A DNA stretch of 64,000 nt from Litorimonas sp051251645 (GCA_051251645.1 JBPOEY010000004.1:1-64000); one strand, 5' to 3'. Counted from the first letter of the stretch, positions 23,649 to 33,482 are shown. The notes: generated by a model from the letters alone, not told the origin. Program-made: numbers and translations.

Positions 23649-24552
23649 GCCGTCCGCTCGACATCGCAGGCCCCGCATTGGCTATCAGCGGCAAATCTGG
23701 CTCAATGACATCCCAAACTAAACCGATCCGCCGCAGCGCCTGCAGAACCCACCAGCCGGGATCGGGTTGTCCAGGAAACAGCCCTAATCGTGCGCTTTCT
23801 GGAAAAGCGTGGTGGTTGTTGTGATAGGCTTCGCCGAAAGTGATGAGGCCAAAGCCTTGGACATTGTGTCCTTGAGCGCAATGGCCTTCATTATGAAAAT
23901 TGCGGTGCCCTTTATTATGTGCAACCCATCCCACAGCCCAATGCCCGAAGATTGAAACACTCACCCGACCGCACATGGCCCAAGCGACAAAGCCAGGGCC
24001 GCCGAGCCAAAGTAAAAACAAAGCGATAGGGATTTGTTGGGCTAAGGCTGTCGATTGCAGGTGCTGCATCGTGCGGCTGGATTGATAGAGTTTGCTCGGT
24101 ACAAAGTCGGGGGGATAATCGAGATTTAAAGACCCATGGACCTGCCACCAAAAATCACGAACCGGTCCGTGACCATGCCGCAAATAAGGATGGCAGTCCG
24201 CCTGACGTTGCGCCCAATCGCGCAGATCATGCGTGTGCATCATGGTGCGGGGGCCGCCGAGTCCGACCAACGTACCAAGCCAAACCCCGATAAGCGTTAG
24301 CCAGTGCGGACAGTCGAAACTCTCATGGATCAACCGTCGATGCATCCCGATTGAATGGCCACCGCAGAGAACGACGCTGCAAGTAATGAAGAATGCGCCC
24401 ACCGCGGGCCAACTAAACCAAACCATACCCCCAATGAGCCAGCTCGCCGTCATTGCGCTCCACCAAAGCGACTTTACGGGGTCCCATGAGATACGCCCCA
24501 TGACAGGGTCAGCATCTGCCGTATCAATGATCCTCTCAGCGATAGTTCTCAT
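23602..24552 (-). CDS. Membrane fatty acid desaturase
   Basis: This 316-aa integral membrane protein has histidine boxes of acyl-CoA/acyl-lipid desaturases: HRRLIH at 71-76, a second region HTHDLRDWAQ, and HNNHH. These bind the di-iron centre that inserts a double bond in acyl chains. Several hydrophobic helices flank them. It overlaps the upstream membrane protein by an ATGA (24549-24552) and follows a GbsR-type regulator, so lipid composition may be controlled as a unit. The 3' end overlaps nsrR by 47 bp in the opposite direction. Confidence 0.88.
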   Translation of the reverse strand: MRTIAERIIDTADADPVMGRISWDPVKSLWWSAMTASWLIGGMVWFSWPAVGAFFITCSVVLCGGHSIGMHRRLIHESFDCPHWLTLIGVWLGTLVGLGGPRTMMHTHDLRDWAQRQADCHPYLRHGHGPVRDFWWQVHGSLNLDYPPDFVPSKLYQSSRTMQHLQSTALAQQIPIALFLLWLGGPGFVAWAMCGRVSVSIFGHWAVGWVAHNKGHRNFHNEGHCAQGHNVQGFGLITFGEAYHNNHHAFPESARLGLFPGQPDPGWWVLQALRRIGLVWDVIEPDLPLIANAGPAMSSGRLSRPPSIIDSAPTSG

Positions 24553-25541
24553 TGACTGGGCCTTAAAATATCATTCAGCGCATACTCCAATCCGTCACCC
24601 ACAGCCTTTTTTTGCAGCGGTCCAAAATACCAAGAGGGCGCAAGTTTACGGTTATAACCGATCGTAATAGTGACTTCGGTCTGTCCACTCGCAAGCGGGA
24701 CCATATCGAGCGCCCACGTTTCAAAATCCATATAATGCGACAGATAACTATCATCATGGATGAATTGTGCGCGGAGTTGTGTGGGCGTGTTCTGCACAAA
24801 CTCCATCACCATAGTGCCGCGGTGCACATTGACATTGGCGAAGCCCCAGCGGCGATATTCCATTTGGGCAGTATGACGTGCGCCGACATTAAGCGATTGA
24901 GCAACGACGGAGACAGGGCGTGGGAACAGCGCGAGTAGAGCAGATCGACCGGACGCCGGGTAGGTATGATCAATGATATTCGCGCGTATCTGCGCTGGTG
25001 TGAGATCGAATGTCGCTGTGCGGCTGACGGTTGTCGCTCTATCCGGGCCAAGCGAAATTCCGGTGCCGCGAATACCATCTAAGGACAGGATCACAATGAT
25101 CGCGGGAATAAGGCTGGACCGCAGATGATGTCCCGTTCCACCGTTTTTTTGATCGTTTAATATACTGTCGCTGGGTGCTTTAACATAACGTGGGTTTGTG
25201 GCGATCGTCAGCATAGCAAAGAAAAAATAGATCGGCAGAAACATTATGACGCACAAGAACCCCTCAAAGAGCAGCAGAGATGTCGACATCATGACAATCA
25301 ATGCGGTCCGCATATGGGTCCAGAAACGTGCCCAAAACCCGACCCCAGCGGCTGGAGCTGTCACGACATAAATGAGAAGACCGACAAGGTAGGGGATAAG
25401 GACGTATAGTACCGCGCTCTCACGCATCCATTCTGTACCAAGGGCAAAGCGAACCATCCCGGAGGCCGCGGCGATCAAAAGCAGATAACGGATCCAAATC
25501 GGCTTTGGACCCTCTTTCAGAAACCGTTGTAATCGCGACAT
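24549..25541 (-). CDS. Membrane protein with SRPBCC-like C-terminal region
   Basis: This 330-aa protein has several N-terminal hydrophobic segments (residues about 18-145, including LIPYLVGLLIYVVTAPAAG) and a short helix near 160. The roughly 180-residue soluble tail (TATFDLTPAQIRANI..., ending YALNDILRP) resembles a polyketide-cyclase/SRPBCC lipid-binding fold, but this is tentative. It lies between the regulator and the desaturase and overlaps the latter by 4 bp, suggesting a role in membrane-lipid metabolism. Confidence 0.6.
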   Translation of the reverse strand: MSRLQRFLKEGPKPIWIRYLLLIAAASGMVRFALGTEWMRESAVLYVLIPYLVGLLIYVVTAPAAGVGFWARFWTHMRTALIVMMSTSLLLFEGFLCVIMFLPIYFFFAMLTIATNPRYVKAPSDSILNDQKNGGTGHHLRSSLIPAIIVILSLDGIRGTGISLGPDRATTVSRTATFDLTPAQIRANIIDHTYPASGRSALLALFPRPVSVVAQSLNVGARHTAQMEYRRWGFANVNVHRGTMVMEFVQNTPTQLRAQFIHDDSYLSHYMDFETWALDMVPLASGQTEVTITIGYNRKLAPSWYFGPLQKKAVGDGLEYALNDILRPSQ

Positions 25542-25571
25542 GGTTACCCCCTTATAGATTGGCTCGGTCGA

Positions 25572-26129
25572 TCAGCCCTTATTCAGCCCCAGCAGCGCAA
25601 CGATCCGGTCTCCGAGGCGCACGAGGCGGGTCAGGGTCCGCACGGGTAGCGCCTGCATTTGTGTGTACCAGCGGTCCATATCCGCGGTGAAGGCATGCAT
25701 TTCGCGCAGACGACGGCGTTGCTCGTCCGTGACTTGAATGTCGCCTTCGGCATCGCTGAGACAATGGGCGAGCGTTTCGAGCGCGGGATCGATTTCACGC
25801 GCTTTGCGGACCGCAGCGATTCGGCGGGCCAAGTCCCAGACATCGGTTTCTGCCGTGAAATGGTCGCGTCGTTCACCGGCGACCGGCACGCGGCGAACAA
25901 TTTTATAGCCCATGAGTTCTTTCAGGCTGTTGCTGACGTTGCTGCGGGCAATCCCGAGCGCTTCGCTAATGTCCTCAGCGGGAAGGGGGCGCTCAGTGAT
26001 ATAGAGAAGCGCATGGATCTGCGCGATTGATCGATTGACCCCCCATTGTTGGCCCATATCACCCCAATGAAGGATAAACCGACGGACGGCTTCGGGCATC
26101 ACGTCGATAGTTTTCGTAATTTCTGTCAT
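25572..26129 (-). CDS. GbsR/MarR-type transcriptional regulator
   Basis: This 185-aa protein has a winged-helix domain (PLPAEDISEALGIARSNVSNSLKELMGYKIVRRV) and the length and N-terminus (FILHWGDMGQQWGVNRSIAQIHALLY) of the GbsR family. It lies 30 bp upstream of the membrane protein and desaturase genes and probably regulates them. No clear operator was identified in the AT-rich sequence upstream (26130-26170). Confidence 0.8.
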   Translation of the reverse strand: MTEITKTIDVMPEAVRRFILHWGDMGQQWGVNRSIAQIHALLYITERPLPAEDISEALGIARSNVSNSLKELMGYKIVRRVPVAGERRDHFTAETDVWDLARRIAAVRKAREIDPALETLAHCLSDAEGDIQVTDEQRRRLREMHAFTADMDRWYTQMQALPVRTLTRLVRLGDRIVALLGLNKG

Positions 26130-26326
26130 AACAGAAATATAGGAATTAATGCACCTTAGTGCAAGATAGAAGTTTCTTGCGATTTCGTGGCTGGCTTGAT
26201 GGCTATTTGAGCCAGTGTCCTGTCACGAAACTGTGTTTAGAGTGACAGAAGCTTCCAATTCAGATATCAAAAGTTGAATATGTTGGATCGGGTGATCGAA
26301 CAAACTCAGCCTAGACCGGAGGGGAC

Positions 26327-27064
26327 GTGGTAATTTCAAGTAAAGACGGAAAGGGGAAGAGCGCAGGGTCTGCGACATCTCAACCAACGTCTGTCTTGAA
26401 TCATGATGCGAAGGCGGTGGCCGAAATCGAAGCGGAACGTAAGCCCGCTTTGGCGACATCACCGCTCCCGAAACGTGCGGCACCCCAGAGCGAGAAATCC
26501 CTATCAGCATCCAAACGCGATGCGATATGGCTCGCGGAAATCGCTGAAAACCGCGACGCAATGGCACTAACAGCCTTATTTGATGTCTATAGTCCGAAGC
26601 TGAAAGGCTGGCTGATGGCGCGCGGCGCTGGCGGGGCGACGGCGGAAGACGTGGTGCAGGATGTCTTGATGAAGGTCTGGACCGGCGCGCATATGTTTGA
26701 TCCGTCTAAGGCGTCATTTGCGACCTGGGTCTACCGGATGACGCGGAACCGGTGGATTGATCATCAACGTAAGCACGGGCGCATGGATGTGCGGGATCCG
26801 GAGTTGATGAAAACCATTGCCGACGAAGAAGTGCCGAGTGCTGAGACGGGCTATATGGAACAGCAAGATAGTCATTGGGTAAATGATGAAATCGACAAGC
26901 TTACCCCCTCGCAACAGGTGGCGATCCGCATGGCTTATATGCAGTTCAAAACGCACAAAGAGATTTCCGAGGAAATGGGTCTGCCGCTCGGGACAGTTAA
27001 AACCCGCATCCGCTCCGCCATGCAGGCGTTGAAGGCGAATATGGGCGAACGCGACCCAGATTAA
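26327..27064 (+). CDS. RNA polymerase sigma factor, ECF type
   Basis: The 245-aa product has a roughly 70-residue disordered N-terminal extension, then region 2 (FDVYSPKLKGWLMARGA, AEDVVQDVLMKVW, ASFATWVYRMTRNRWIDHQRK) and region 4 (LTPSQQVAIRMAYMQFKTHKEISEEMGLPLGTVKTRI). It directs polymerase to alternative promoters. A GTG start with GGAGGGG 3-4 bases upstream is used; no better ATG exists. No adjacent anti-sigma gene is visible. It converges with the S9 peptidase. Confidence 0.88.
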   Translation: MVISSKDGKGKSAGSATSQPTSVLNHDAKAVAEIEAERKPALATSPLPKRAAPQSEKSLSASKRDAIWLAEIAENRDAMALTALFDVYSPKLKGWLMARGAGGATAEDVVQDVLMKVWTGAHMFDPSKASFATWVYRMTRNRWIDHQRKHGRMDVRDPELMKTIADEEVPSAETGYMEQQDSHWVNDEIDKLTPSQQVAIRMAYMQFKTHKEISEEMGLPLGTVKTRIRSAMQALKANMGERDPD

Positions 27065-27099
27065 CTGGGCCGCAATTTTCGTTTCGGTGTGATCTCTCT

Positions 27100-29199
27100 C
27101 TAATCAGACGGATCACTCTTGCCCTTCTTCGTTTTGGCCATTTTCATTTTTTCTGGGTCATATTTCGCAAACCAGCCCATGATATTATCCGTCTTCGCAA
27201 TAAGGCGGCTGGGGCGGCTGGCGATATAATGCGGCGATCCAGGAACGCGGATTAGAGCCGTATCCACACCATTCATTTTCAGCGCCGTGTAAAACTGCTC
27301 CGCTTCCCATGTCGGCGTTCGGTAATCCTCTTCGCCGACCATCATCAGTGTCGGCGTCGTCACATTTTCGACGAGCATGATGGGCGAGAAATCAAGATAG
27401 GCGGACGGATCTGTCCACGGGTCAGCGCGGATCCAGTGACGCCGCACGAACTGACCAATATCGGCAGCCAGCGCCATGGTCATCCAATTAATGACTGGCT
27501 TGATCGAGGCCGCCGCCGCGAAGCGGTCTGTCTTTCCCACGGTCCAAGCGGTAAGAATCCCGCCACCAGAGCCGCCCGTAACAAACAGGCGTTCCGGGTC
27601 CGCATAGGATTTTTCGACCAGATGATCGACGACATCCATGAGGTCCTGATAATCATCGCCGGGATAGGCGAGATCGATTAATTGCGCGAAGTCTTCGCCG
27701 TAGCCCGTTGAGCCGCGCGGATTGACATAGACAGTGGCATAACCCTCCGCCGCGTAACGCTGGATTTCGCTGCCAAAGAAGGGGCCGTACATAGTGTTCG
27801 GCCCCCCGTGAATTTCAAGGATTAATGGGAAACTCCCGTCCGCTTTGAAATCCGGCGGCAGCGCCACCCACGCTTCAATTTCAATACCATCGACAGATGA
27901 CGCGACTTTGATTTCTTCGAGCGTTGCCATGTCGAGGAACGGTAAGATATCAGCATTCAAATCAGTGAGCGTGCGCGCCGTCCGTCCGGGCATTTGCACA
28001 GCGATGTCCGCAGGTTTGTCGGCCGAGCCAAGTGTGAAGGCGATTGTGGGCGTGTCGGTTTGCGAAATGCTAAAACTACCGTCGGCATAGGGCCGTCCGA
28101 TGGACGTGCCACCAAGGTTCGTGGCCACAGTGCGCGCGCGGCCATTCCTTGTGCTGACAGCGATGACATCAATCACGCCTTTATTTTCGATTTGCGCGTA
28201 AACTGTGCGGTTATCACTGCCCCAGGTGAGGCCATTGAACGAGGAATCAATCTTCGCCGCTAATTGGCGCTTGTTAGATCCATCGGCATCCATGACGTAT
28301 AGTCGCGTATCCTGATAGGCTTTGACGTCATCGTCAAAGCCGACATAGGCGATGCGGGATCCGTCGGGGGAGACGGAAGCTCCGCCGTCGGGTCCGTCCC
28401 GGCTGGTCAGCGCTAACATGGATAAGTCGCTTAGTTTGACCGCGTAAATCTCGCTCTCGATGGGATCCATCTCGCGGTCTTCTGCCAGATTACCCTGCAC
28501 CAATAATGTTCCTGTGCCGAGCCATTCCGGATTGCTAAAATCGACGTCGCCCGACGTAATTTGTCGCACTGTGCCGCCGTCTGTCGATAGGGTGAAGACA
28601 TGCGTTGCGCCTTCGCGCAAATAACCCGCGCCGTCGAAGCGGAAGGTCATGTCGTCAAACACGCGCACGGGCGCATTCCATTCGGCGCCTTTGGGCTGTG
28701 CAATGGGCGTTGCAAAGGCAGGGGTTTTGCCCACCACGAATTGTGTGAAAGCAAGGGTCTTACTATCGGGCGACCAGACCGCATTGCCAGGGCCTTCGGA
28801 AAATTGACCGAGCGACACACTGTCCCGACTATCCATATAGAACAGGCGCAAATCTGGACGGCCATTGGTTGCTGTTGAATACAGCAATTGCGTCCCGTCT
28901 GGCGACCAGCGGGGTCCCCCCTTCGACGACCCGCCGACGATTAGCGGACGGTGCGCCCCCGTTGCAATATTGAGAGTCCAAATATCGCCGCGATCCGTAT
29001 CGGTTTGACGGTCCATGGATCGGCGGACATAAGCGATGGTTTTCCCATCGGGTGAAATCTGCGGATCGCTGGCATATTCAATGTCAAAGACGCGTTCGGC
29101 GGTAAAGCGTTTGGACGGGGCGTCGGCGTCCTGTGCGAGGATAGGGGCTGCCGATAAGAGCGCAAGGCTACTCACAGCAGCGGCAAGTAAGTGTTTCAT
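27100..29199 (-). CDS. Secreted S9-family prolyl oligopeptidase-like peptidase
   Basis: This 699-aa protein has a signal peptide (MKHLLAAAVSSLALLSAAPILAQ, likely cut after AQ). An N-terminal beta-propeller with WD40-like PD repeats (SPDGKTIAYV, SPDGTQLLYS) is followed by an alpha/beta hydrolase with nucleophile S544 in GGSGGG. Asp and His are expected in VGEEDYRTP and GSPHYIA. It should cleave short peptides in the periplasm, resembling acylaminoacyl peptidases. A Lys-rich tail ends it. Confidence 0.88.
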   Translation of the reverse strand: MKHLLAAAVSSLALLSAAPILAQDADAPSKRFTAERVFDIEYASDPQISPDGKTIAYVRRSMDRQTDTDRGDIWTLNIATGAHRPLIVGGSSKGGPRWSPDGTQLLYSTATNGRPDLRLFYMDSRDSVSLGQFSEGPGNAVWSPDSKTLAFTQFVVGKTPAFATPIAQPKGAEWNAPVRVFDDMTFRFDGAGYLREGATHVFTLSTDGGTVRQITSGDVDFSNPEWLGTGTLLVQGNLAEDREMDPIESEIYAVKLSDLSMLALTSRDGPDGGASVSPDGSRIAYVGFDDDVKAYQDTRLYVMDADGSNKRQLAAKIDSSFNGLTWGSDNRTVYAQIENKGVIDVIAVSTRNGRARTVATNLGGTSIGRPYADGSFSISQTDTPTIAFTLGSADKPADIAVQMPGRTARTLTDLNADILPFLDMATLEEIKVASSVDGIEIEAWVALPPDFKADGSFPLILEIHGGPNTMYGPFFGSEIQRYAAEGYATVYVNPRGSTGYGEDFAQLIDLAYPGDDYQDLMDVVDHLVEKSYADPERLFVTGGSGGGILTAWTVGKTDRFAAAASIKPVINWMTMALAADIGQFVRRHWIRADPWTDPSAYLDFSPIMLVENVTTPTLMMVGEEDYRTPTWEAEQFYTALKMNGVDTALIRVPGSPHYIASRPSRLIAKTDNIMGWFAKYDPEKMKMAKTKKGKSDPSD

Positions 29200-29264
29200 G
29201 GCGAGGGTCCTATCTATCGTAAGAATAAAAGTTTGGCTTAGGGGTATGGTCTCAACAGGACATC

Positions 29265-31079
29265 TTAGCTCTCGGCCTGACGTCTTTGTTCCAGTTCGGT
29301 CTCAAGCGTTTTGCGCAGCAGCTCCCGCGCGTCCGTGGATTGTTCCGCCAGTGCCTTCATATCGTCCCGGAGATGATAGGTCTGTTGGATGTTTTCATAA
29401 TCAAATGCGAGGAATCTCTGCGCCAGCATTTCTGCGTCTTCTTCATTATATCCCATCGCCGTCAGGGTCGCTTCGCCTAAGGCCAAGGCGCCGCGCACAG
29501 TTTCACGCTCGGCGAAATGGACTTCTTCGGCGAGCAGTTCAAACAAATGCGGACGGCCGCGGGCGCGCACGATGAGCTTGGCCTTTGGAAATTCAGCTTT
29601 GATTGTCTTAACCAGTGCCGTGTTGTCGGCAATCGCAACGACGATGACGCGAGCCTCGGCTGCGCCCGCCAGACGGAGTAATTCCATATCGGTGGCATCA
29701 CCATAAAAGACCCGGTGGTGAAACTGTTTCAAAAACTCAATATGGTCGCCATTATTGTCGATCAGCGTCGTATGGATGCCCTGTGTTTCAAGAAGACGCC
29801 CGATAATTTGCCCAATTCGTCCATAGCCTAGGATGATGACGGAGTGAGTTTCGTTGTCGGGCGGTTCTCCCGTTGTCTGTGATACGGTTTTAAATCTTGG
29901 CAAAATAAAGCGATCAAAGACCAGCAAGACCAAAGGCGTCATCGCCATCGACAGGGCGATAACGGCCGTCAATACGCTGGCCGTTTCAGGCGCAATCGCG
30001 CCTTCAGTGAGCGCGAACGTAAAGATGACAAAGCCAAATTCGCCCGATTGGCACAGCAACAATGCGAAGAATAAACGCGGACGTCGGCTCAAGCCAGAAA
30101 GCTTGCCAATCGTCATTAGGATAAGAAATTTGAGGGCCATTAAGCCGAGCACAAGGCCAATGATGAGGGTCGGTTGCGTGGCGATGAAGACGAGGTCAAG
30201 GCTCATCCCGACTGAGATGAAAAACAAACCGAGCAGCAGCGCTTTGAACGGTTCTATATCTCGTTCTAGCTGATGTCGATATTCACTATCGGCCAGCACC
30301 ATCCCAGCAATAAAGGCCCCCAACGCCGCGGACAGACCAAGCCAATCCATCAGCAAAGCAGACCCCACGACCAGCAACAGCGCGACCGCCGTGAAGGTTT
30401 CGCGAACATCGGCGCGGGCGATAAGCCGGAAAATTGGTGTGAGCAAGTAGCGCCCGCCGAGGAACATTCCTGCGAAGACGGCCAATGCTGAGACGCCGAG
30501 CCAAATGCCGGTGGGCCCCGCAGGCGCTGATCCATAATCACTCACCGTACCGTCAAAGGGGGTTAGCGTGGCTAAGACGGGCATGGCGCCGATCATGGCA
30601 ATAACGATAACATCTTGGAATAAGAGGACAGAAAAGCCGCTTTCCCCTTCTGGCTCGGCCATCAGTCGACGATGTTGTAAAATCTGGAGTGCGATAGCGG
30701 TTGATGACAGCGACAGGGCCATACCAACCGCGAGGGATTCACCGATCGATAAGCCGACTGCCAAAGCGACACCCGCAATGGCAAACATCGTTAAGGCGAC
30801 CTGCGAGCCCCCTAGCCCAACCAACTTACCCCGCATGGCCCACAGTTTGCGGGGCTCTAGCTCGAGCCCGATCAAAAACAGCATCATGACGACGCCGAAT
30901 TCGGCAAAGTGCAGAATCGTGATCGGGTCGGAGATCAGACCTAAAACGCTGGGCCCGATAAGAACGCCCGCGATGAGATATCCAATGACTGACCCAAGTC
31001 CTGACAGCTTGCTGATCGGTACCAAAAGACACGCCGCACCGAGAAAGATAAAGACGGAGAGAAGAAAATTGCCATCCAT
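29265..31079 (-). CDS. CPA2 cation:proton antiporter, KefB/KefC type
   Basis: This 604-aa protein has about 12 hydrophobic helices (residues about 5-390), then a cytosolic RCK/TrkA-N nucleotide-binding domain (IILGYGRIGQIIGRLLETQ). The architecture matches glutathione-gated potassium efflux systems and related antiporters in the inner membrane. No separate KefF/KefG gene is adjacent. Substrate (K+ or Na+) cannot be decided from sequence. Confidence 0.87.
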   Translation of the reverse strand: MDGNFLLSVFIFLGAACLLVPISKLSGLGSVIGYLIAGVLIGPSVLGLISDPITILHFAEFGVVMMLFLIGLELEPRKLWAMRGKLVGLGGSQVALTMFAIAGVALAVGLSIGESLAVGMALSLSSTAIALQILQHRRLMAEPEGESGFSVLLFQDVIVIAMIGAMPVLATLTPFDGTVSDYGSAPAGPTGIWLGVSALAVFAGMFLGGRYLLTPIFRLIARADVRETFTAVALLLVVGSALLMDWLGLSAALGAFIAGMVLADSEYRHQLERDIEPFKALLLGLFFISVGMSLDLVFIATQPTLIIGLVLGLMALKFLILMTIGKLSGLSRRPRLFFALLLCQSGEFGFVIFTFALTEGAIAPETASVLTAVIALSMAMTPLVLLVFDRFILPRFKTVSQTTGEPPDNETHSVIILGYGRIGQIIGRLLETQGIHTTLIDNNGDHIEFLKQFHHRVFYGDATDMELLRLAGAAEARVIVVAIADNTALVKTIKAEFPKAKLIVRARGRPHLFELLAEEVHFAERETVRGALALGEATLTAMGYNEEDAEMLAQRFLAFDYENIQQTYHLRDDMKALAEQSTDARELLRKTLETELEQRRQAES

Positions 31080-31121
31080 GACTTAGGCCTAAGGTTAAGA
31101 CCCCAGCTTGACCAGTGACAA

Positions 31122-31826
31122 TTAACTGAGATGGCGGGCTAAACGACCCAAGGTGACGGTTTCTGCGCGCAATGCTAGGCGGACGGCATCATCATCCTCG
31201 TCGACGCCCCAGATTTCAGCGCGGTAAATTTCGTCGATCCGTGACAGATCAAACGCGTCCCCCGCCTCGAGCGCGCCTTCCATCACGGCCATGGCCAGCA
31301 CTGCGGATCCTTTCACGGCAACGAGATGGACAAAAAGCGTTAAAGCAAAATCGGATAGGGGACGCGCGTAGTCCGCCACGGCGTTGAGGCTCGCCGGGTC
31401 TTGGTCAATGGCGCGGATGGCGTCTGTGGTTTGCAGCTTCACTCCCCGTGTCGCCGCCCATTCGAGCCACGGGTTCCACGCCTGCGCTTGCCGGGCGACA
31501 TAGTCTGCTGGATCAGGCGCGCGGTAAGAGAGTAAGTCGGTCCCGGCATAGGTGCGGGCTTCATTGATGAGGGCCTCGCGGCGATCCGTGACGTTTTCGC
31601 TGGCAACATTGGCGAGCCGGGTGACGGGCATAACCGTCGGGTCAATATCGCCGTCTGTGGCCAGCGGCACTGCGTCCCATTCTTCTTTGAGTTGAGCGGC
31701 AATCGGCGCCGAGGGCACGCGCAGTGGTCGCTTGCCCGGTGTCTTTAGCGCACGTCCATCAAGCCGGATGAAATGCCCGTCAGCGTCGTTGTCCAGCGTA
31801 ACATCCGTATAAAAGCGCTTCGCCAT
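31122..31826 (-). CDS. ATP12-family F1-ATPase assembly chaperone
   Basis: This 234-aa protein matches ATP12, which chaperones the F1 alpha subunit in mitochondria and alphaproteobacteria (family knowledge). Visible family features are FIRLDGRALKTPGKRPL, PVTRLAN and the WGVDEDDDAVRLALRAE C-terminal block. It begins in a TAATG overlap with a small upstream ORF. The crcB-rluC-ATP12 neighbourhood is common in alphaproteobacteria. Confidence 0.88.
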   Translation of the reverse strand: MAKRFYTDVTLDNDADGHFIRLDGRALKTPGKRPLRVPSAPIAAQLKEEWDAVPLATDGDIDPTVMPVTRLANVASENVTDRREALINEARTYAGTDLLSYRAPDPADYVARQAQAWNPWLEWAATRGVKLQTTDAIRAIDQDPASLNAVADYARPLSDFALTLFVHLVAVKGSAVLAMAVMEGALEAGDAFDLSRIDEIYRAEIWGVDEDDDAVRLALRAETVTLGRLARHLS

Positions 31827-32065
31827 TAGGTCCCGTCCTCATCAAAGGAAGCCGTTTTGACGGCTTTGCCGCGTCTCGTGGTTAGGAACGACTCACAGGC
31901 AATGCGTTCGCCTTGGCAAGAGTTGTGACGACGACTACGGGGCGTGACAAAGTCGCCGCGTAGCGGTTCATCAAACTGAACCTTGGGGCAGCGTCGCGCC
32001 ACCTTGGCGTGGCCCACCACGCCTTCGGCGGCGCTCCTTGCCCAATATCCAGTTTGATAAATCAA
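31826..32065 (-). CDS. Small hypothetical protein between rluC and ATP12
   Basis: This 79-aa ORF starts at TTG with AAGGAAG about 6 bases upstream and ends in a TAATG overlap with the ATP12 gene, both signs of translation. The sequence is basic with two cysteines (ARRCPKVQF, RHNSCQGERIACESF gives three in all) and matches no family I recognise. An HAD-type phosphatase gene often occupies this place in related genomes. It may be a real short protein or merely an open frame. Confidence 0.4.
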   Translation of the reverse strand: MIYQTGYWARSAAEGVVGHAKVARRCPKVQFDEPLRGDFVTPRSRRHNSCQGERIACESFLTTRRGKAVKTASFDEDGT

Positions 32066-32092
32066 AATGACTTCCTTTGATGAGGGCGGGGC

Positions 32093-33067
32093 CTAACGTA
32101 GTTCATCCCAATCGACGTTTTCTTCGCTTTCGGAAAAACCGAAGAGGTCAAAAGCGCTTTTCATGTGTTTGGGCAGGGGCGCGGTTATGGAAACGTCTGG
32201 CTGTCCGTCACGCGGAATGGTCAGAGACCGCGCGTGCAAGTGTAGGCGTTTGTCCAAACCCCCGGGCAATTGTCGGTCCGTCATATATTTAGGATCCCCC
32301 GCCAGCGGCGCGCCGAGGATTTGCATATGCAGGCGTAGCTGATGGGTGCGGCCTGTCAGGGGCATCATCGCGACAAAGGCGGCTTTCGCGCCGGCGGTGG
32401 CGACAACTTCGTAAATGGTGCGCGCGTGTTTCGCATTGGCTGTGCCGTGGCGCACGGCCATCATCACTTCTTTGCCTTCATGGATATTACCGAACCGGTT
32501 ATCGAGGTGACCCTTGGCCATATAGCCCGCAATTTCACCGGATAAGGGGCGAGGCACGCCATTGGTGATGCCCCAATAGATTTTTTCGGCTTGGCGACTT
32601 TGAAAGGCGCGACCGGCCCATTTCGCGGCTTGCGCGGATTTTGCGATCAGCAACACGCCGGATGTATCGCGGTCAAGACGGTGCACAAGGCGAAAACCGT
32701 CCGGCAACATGCCGTCAATATGCTCAACCGTTTTCGTGCCGCCTTGCACGGCCAGCCCGGCAGGCTTGTCGATGGCGATGAGGTCTTTGTCCTCATAAAT
32801 CACCATATCGAACAGACGACTTCTATCGCGTTTGCTGGTTTCGGCTTTAACCTCGGCCGGATCGGGCAAAGGCGGAATGCGAATAGTTTGTCCGGCCTCT
32901 ATCCGCACGCTGCCCTTAGCGCGTTTACCGTCGACGCGAATTTGTCCTGTGCGCAGCAGCTTTTCGACCTTGCCGTGCGCGACATGCGGGAACAGCCGTT
33001 TGAACCAACGGTCAAGCCGTTGACCGGCATCATGTTCCGGCACGTCGAGTTGTTGAACACCACTCAT
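32093..33067 (-). CDS. rluC: Ribosomal large-subunit pseudouridine synthase, RluC/RluD family
   Basis: This 324-aa enzyme isomerises uridines in 23S rRNA. It has an N-terminal S4 RNA-binding domain (QRLDRWFKRLFPHV...LLRTGQIRVDGKR) and the catalytic motif HRLDRDTSG with D132 the catalytic aspartate. GRTHQLRLHM is the family C-terminal motif. Its start overlaps the crcB end by 4 bp. RluC versus RluD identity rests on neighbourhood and is tentative. Confidence 0.88.
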   Translation of the reverse strand: MSGVQQLDVPEHDAGQRLDRWFKRLFPHVAHGKVEKLLRTGQIRVDGKRAKGSVRIEAGQTIRIPPLPDPAEVKAETSKRDRSRLFDMVIYEDKDLIAIDKPAGLAVQGGTKTVEHIDGMLPDGFRLVHRLDRDTSGVLLIAKSAQAAKWAGRAFQSRQAEKIYWGITNGVPRPLSGEIAGYMAKGHLDNRFGNIHEGKEVMMAVRHGTANAKHARTIYEVVATAGAKAAFVAMMPLTGRTHQLRLHMQILGAPLAGDPKYMTDRQLPGGLDKRLHLHARSLTIPRDGQPDVSITAPLPKHMKSAFDLFGFSESEENVDWDELR

Positions 33068-33441
33068 GCGAATGCCTTTCGGGCAATAAGAAGGCCAATT
33101 GCAATCGCTGCAATCGCCAGAATAACGGAGCTACTGACATAAGTCGCAAGCGCACCGTAGCGGCCTTTTTCGAACATTAAAAACGCGTCGAGCGAAAAGG
33201 CTGAGAAGGTCGTAAACCCTCCGAGTAGGCCGACGCCGAGGAGCAGGCGAAGATTTTGGCCGCCGTCCTTTGTCGCCAACCATCCAGCCAATAATCCCAT
33301 CAGCAGTCCGCCCAACACATTGACCGCGAGTGTCCCAACCGGAAAGCCGGGGCCAAAGACGCGAAAGGTGAGCTGGCCGAGACCGTGTCGCCCCATGGCG
33401 CCGATCCCGCCGCCGAGGGCAACGAGGAGGTAAGCTTGCAT
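33064..33441 (-). CDS. crcB: Fluoride channel CrcB/Fluc
   Basis: This 125-aa membrane protein has four hydrophobic helices and the Fluc signatures GGGIGAMGRHGL, NVLGGLLMG and GGFTTFSAFS. It forms a dual-topology dimer that exports fluoride through the inner membrane (family knowledge). No fluoride riboswitch was seen upstream. It overlaps the rluC start. Confidence 0.93.
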   Translation of the reverse strand: MQAYLLVALGGGIGAMGRHGLGQLTFRVFGPGFPVGTLAVNVLGGLLMGLLAGWLATKDGGQNLRLLLGVGLLGGFTTFSAFSLDAFLMFEKGRYGALATYVSSSVILAIAAIAIGLLIARKAFA

Positions 33442-33482
33442 GCGCCGGGCTATACGCGACCAGACCGCTGTTTCAAGCGTCT

